Assembly: GCA_002254845.1 (NCBI GenBank)
Contig: NKPT01000002.1
Span: 1-64,000 of the forward strand
Source of the DNA: Chloracidobacterium sp. CP2_5A
Lineage (GTDB): Bacteria > Acidobacteriota > Blastocatellia > Chloracidobacteriales > Chloracidobacteriaceae
Length of the DNA: 64,000 bases
Direction of reading: 5' to 3'
Positions 63,385 to 64,000 of this stretch are shown here, in pieces (the first letter of the stretch is position 1; each line of letters begins with the position of its first letter). Under the pieces are notes generated by a model that saw only the letters and a program-made list of their open reading frames with translations, made no database searches and was not told the DNA's origin. The translations under genes were made by a program, and so were the position numbers.

Positions 63385-64000
63385 TTAGCGCGGGGTTGTC
63401 AGGAGCAGGCGTTGCGCCGCTTGCGCGTCGGGGTCGTCAGGGCTTTGGTCAAGCGCCTGCCGAATGTGCGACGCGGCGCCCGCGCGGTCGCCCTGCGACA
63501 AAAGCACCCTGCCCAGCAGCACGCGCGCCGCCGTAAGCTTCGGGTTCCAGAACACGGCCGCCTTGAGCGCGTTGGCCGCCGCCGGCAAGTCCCCGCGCCG
63601 CTCGTGGACGCGCCCCAGCAACAGGTGCGCTTCGCTGTAGTCGGGGGCAATCTGAATGACTTGCGCCAGCTTCTCGGCCGCCGCGTCAGACTGATTGTTG
63701 AGAAAGGCCGCCTGCGCCTCCTGCATTAAGGCTTCAACCCGCTGGAGCGCCGAAACGCCTAGAAAAGCTTGCTGGCGGCTTTGCTCCTCGCCGCGCGCGT
63801 AGCGGTGAAACGCTTCGCGATTGAAGCGCGACTTAAGATAGGGCAGCCAAGGCGGCTTGCCAGCGGTTTCCCATTTGGCGAAGTCCGGGGCGTGTCGCTT
63901 CGCGGCGTCGAGCGCGGCGGCGGCCTCGCTGGCGCGGCCCAGCTTGGCGTAGCTTTTCGCCAAGACGTACCAGGCGCGCCCCTGCTCCGGCGCGCGCTTA
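63385..64000 (-). CDS. TPR-repeat protein, 5' truncated by window edge
   Basis: The frame remains open to the window edge (KRAPEQGRAWYVLAKSYAKLG before the TTG that the track uses as start at 63963), so the N-terminus lies outside. At least four tetratricopeptide units are visible: AWYVLAKSYAKLGRASEAAAALDAAKRHAP, MQEAQAAFLNNQSDAAAEKLAQVIQIAP, DYSEAHLLLGRVHERRGDLPAAANALKAAVFWNP and LLGRVLLSQGDRAGAASHIRQALDQSP. TPR arrays mediate protein contacts; a specific role cannot be given. It converges on gpsA. Confidence 0.8.
   Translation of the reverse strand, partial: KRAPEQGRAWYVLAKSYAKLGRASEAAAALDAAKRHAPDFAKWETAGKPPWLPYLKSRFNREAFHRYARGEEQSRQQAFLGVSALQRVEALMQEAQAAFLNNQSDAAAEKLAQVIQIAPDYSEAHLLLGRVHERRGDLPAAANALKAAVFWNPKLTAARVLLGRVLLSQGDRAGAASHIRQALDQSPDDPDAQAAQRLLLTTPR

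Overview
The window is 64 kb of GC-rich bacterial chromosome (roughly 63-65% GC by eye), densely packed with genes on both strands. It carries one tRNA gene, and I see no rRNA, CRISPR array, insertion sequence or prophage. Heptose adenylyltransferase (RfaE2), an MlaD-type lipid-transport protein and many secreted proteins indicate a diderm cell. Tricorn-type and other S41 peptidases, SYLF, FecR and PilZ proteins, a multiheme cytochrome and an ECF sigma factor paired with a cupin anti-sigma suggest Acidobacteriota. A Blastocatellia/Chloracidobacterium-like lineage is my best guess, but it rests on gene content only.

Layout. 1-8.2 kb: a truncated PAS sensor, mgtE, and two very large redox genes that join signalling domains (FHA; cyclic-nucleotide binding) to Fe-S clusters, heme b, seven c-type hemes and a flavin reductase. 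8.5-12.2 kb: a secreted phosphatase and an N-acetylmuramoyl-alanine amidase. 12.2-18.4 kb: a leftward rnj-priA-mutL genome and RNA maintenance cluster. 18.5-22.3 kb: an orphan OppC-type permease, pilT and two small membrane proteins. 22.3-25.3 kb: icd and an ECF sigma/anti-sigma pair. 25.3-32.4 kb: a Ski2-like helicase missing its second half, small secreted proteins, an iscS-thrC operon, a SYLF protein and a lone nuoI. 32.5-41.6 kb: rapZ, a glycine-zipper protein, a two-DTG aspartic protease, a tricorn peptidase and mlaD-sucD-ndk. 42-50.3 kb: FecR and PhnP-like proteins, pxpA-pxpB without pxpC, rfaE2, an NhaP antiporter, a YkvA-like protein, and small genes behind a Fur-box-like promoter. 50.3-56 kb: an orphan PotB permease, a PD-(D/E)XK-like protein, tRNA-Glu, an S41 peptidase, a PilZ protein and a hydrolase. 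56-64 kb: pstSCAB, a membrane glycosyltransferase with an AT-rich core, a HAD phosphatase, gpsA and a truncated TPR protein.

Three things stand out. First, the gene pair at 2.3-8.2 kb looks like a signal-gated transmembrane oxidoreductase: cytoplasmic FHA and cNMP sensors, a DmsB-like four-cluster ferredoxin, a predicted di-heme cytochrome b, a periplasmic heptaheme domain and an NAD(P)H/FAD module. Second, many intergenic regions carry their own short tandem duplication (12-19 bp). The units differ from site to site, often overlap a start, stop or terminator, and suggest frequent slippage-type duplication in non-coding DNA. Third, subunits that are usually clustered (nuoI, sucD, pxpAB, single ABC permeases) stand alone here, so operons appear to have been dispersed.
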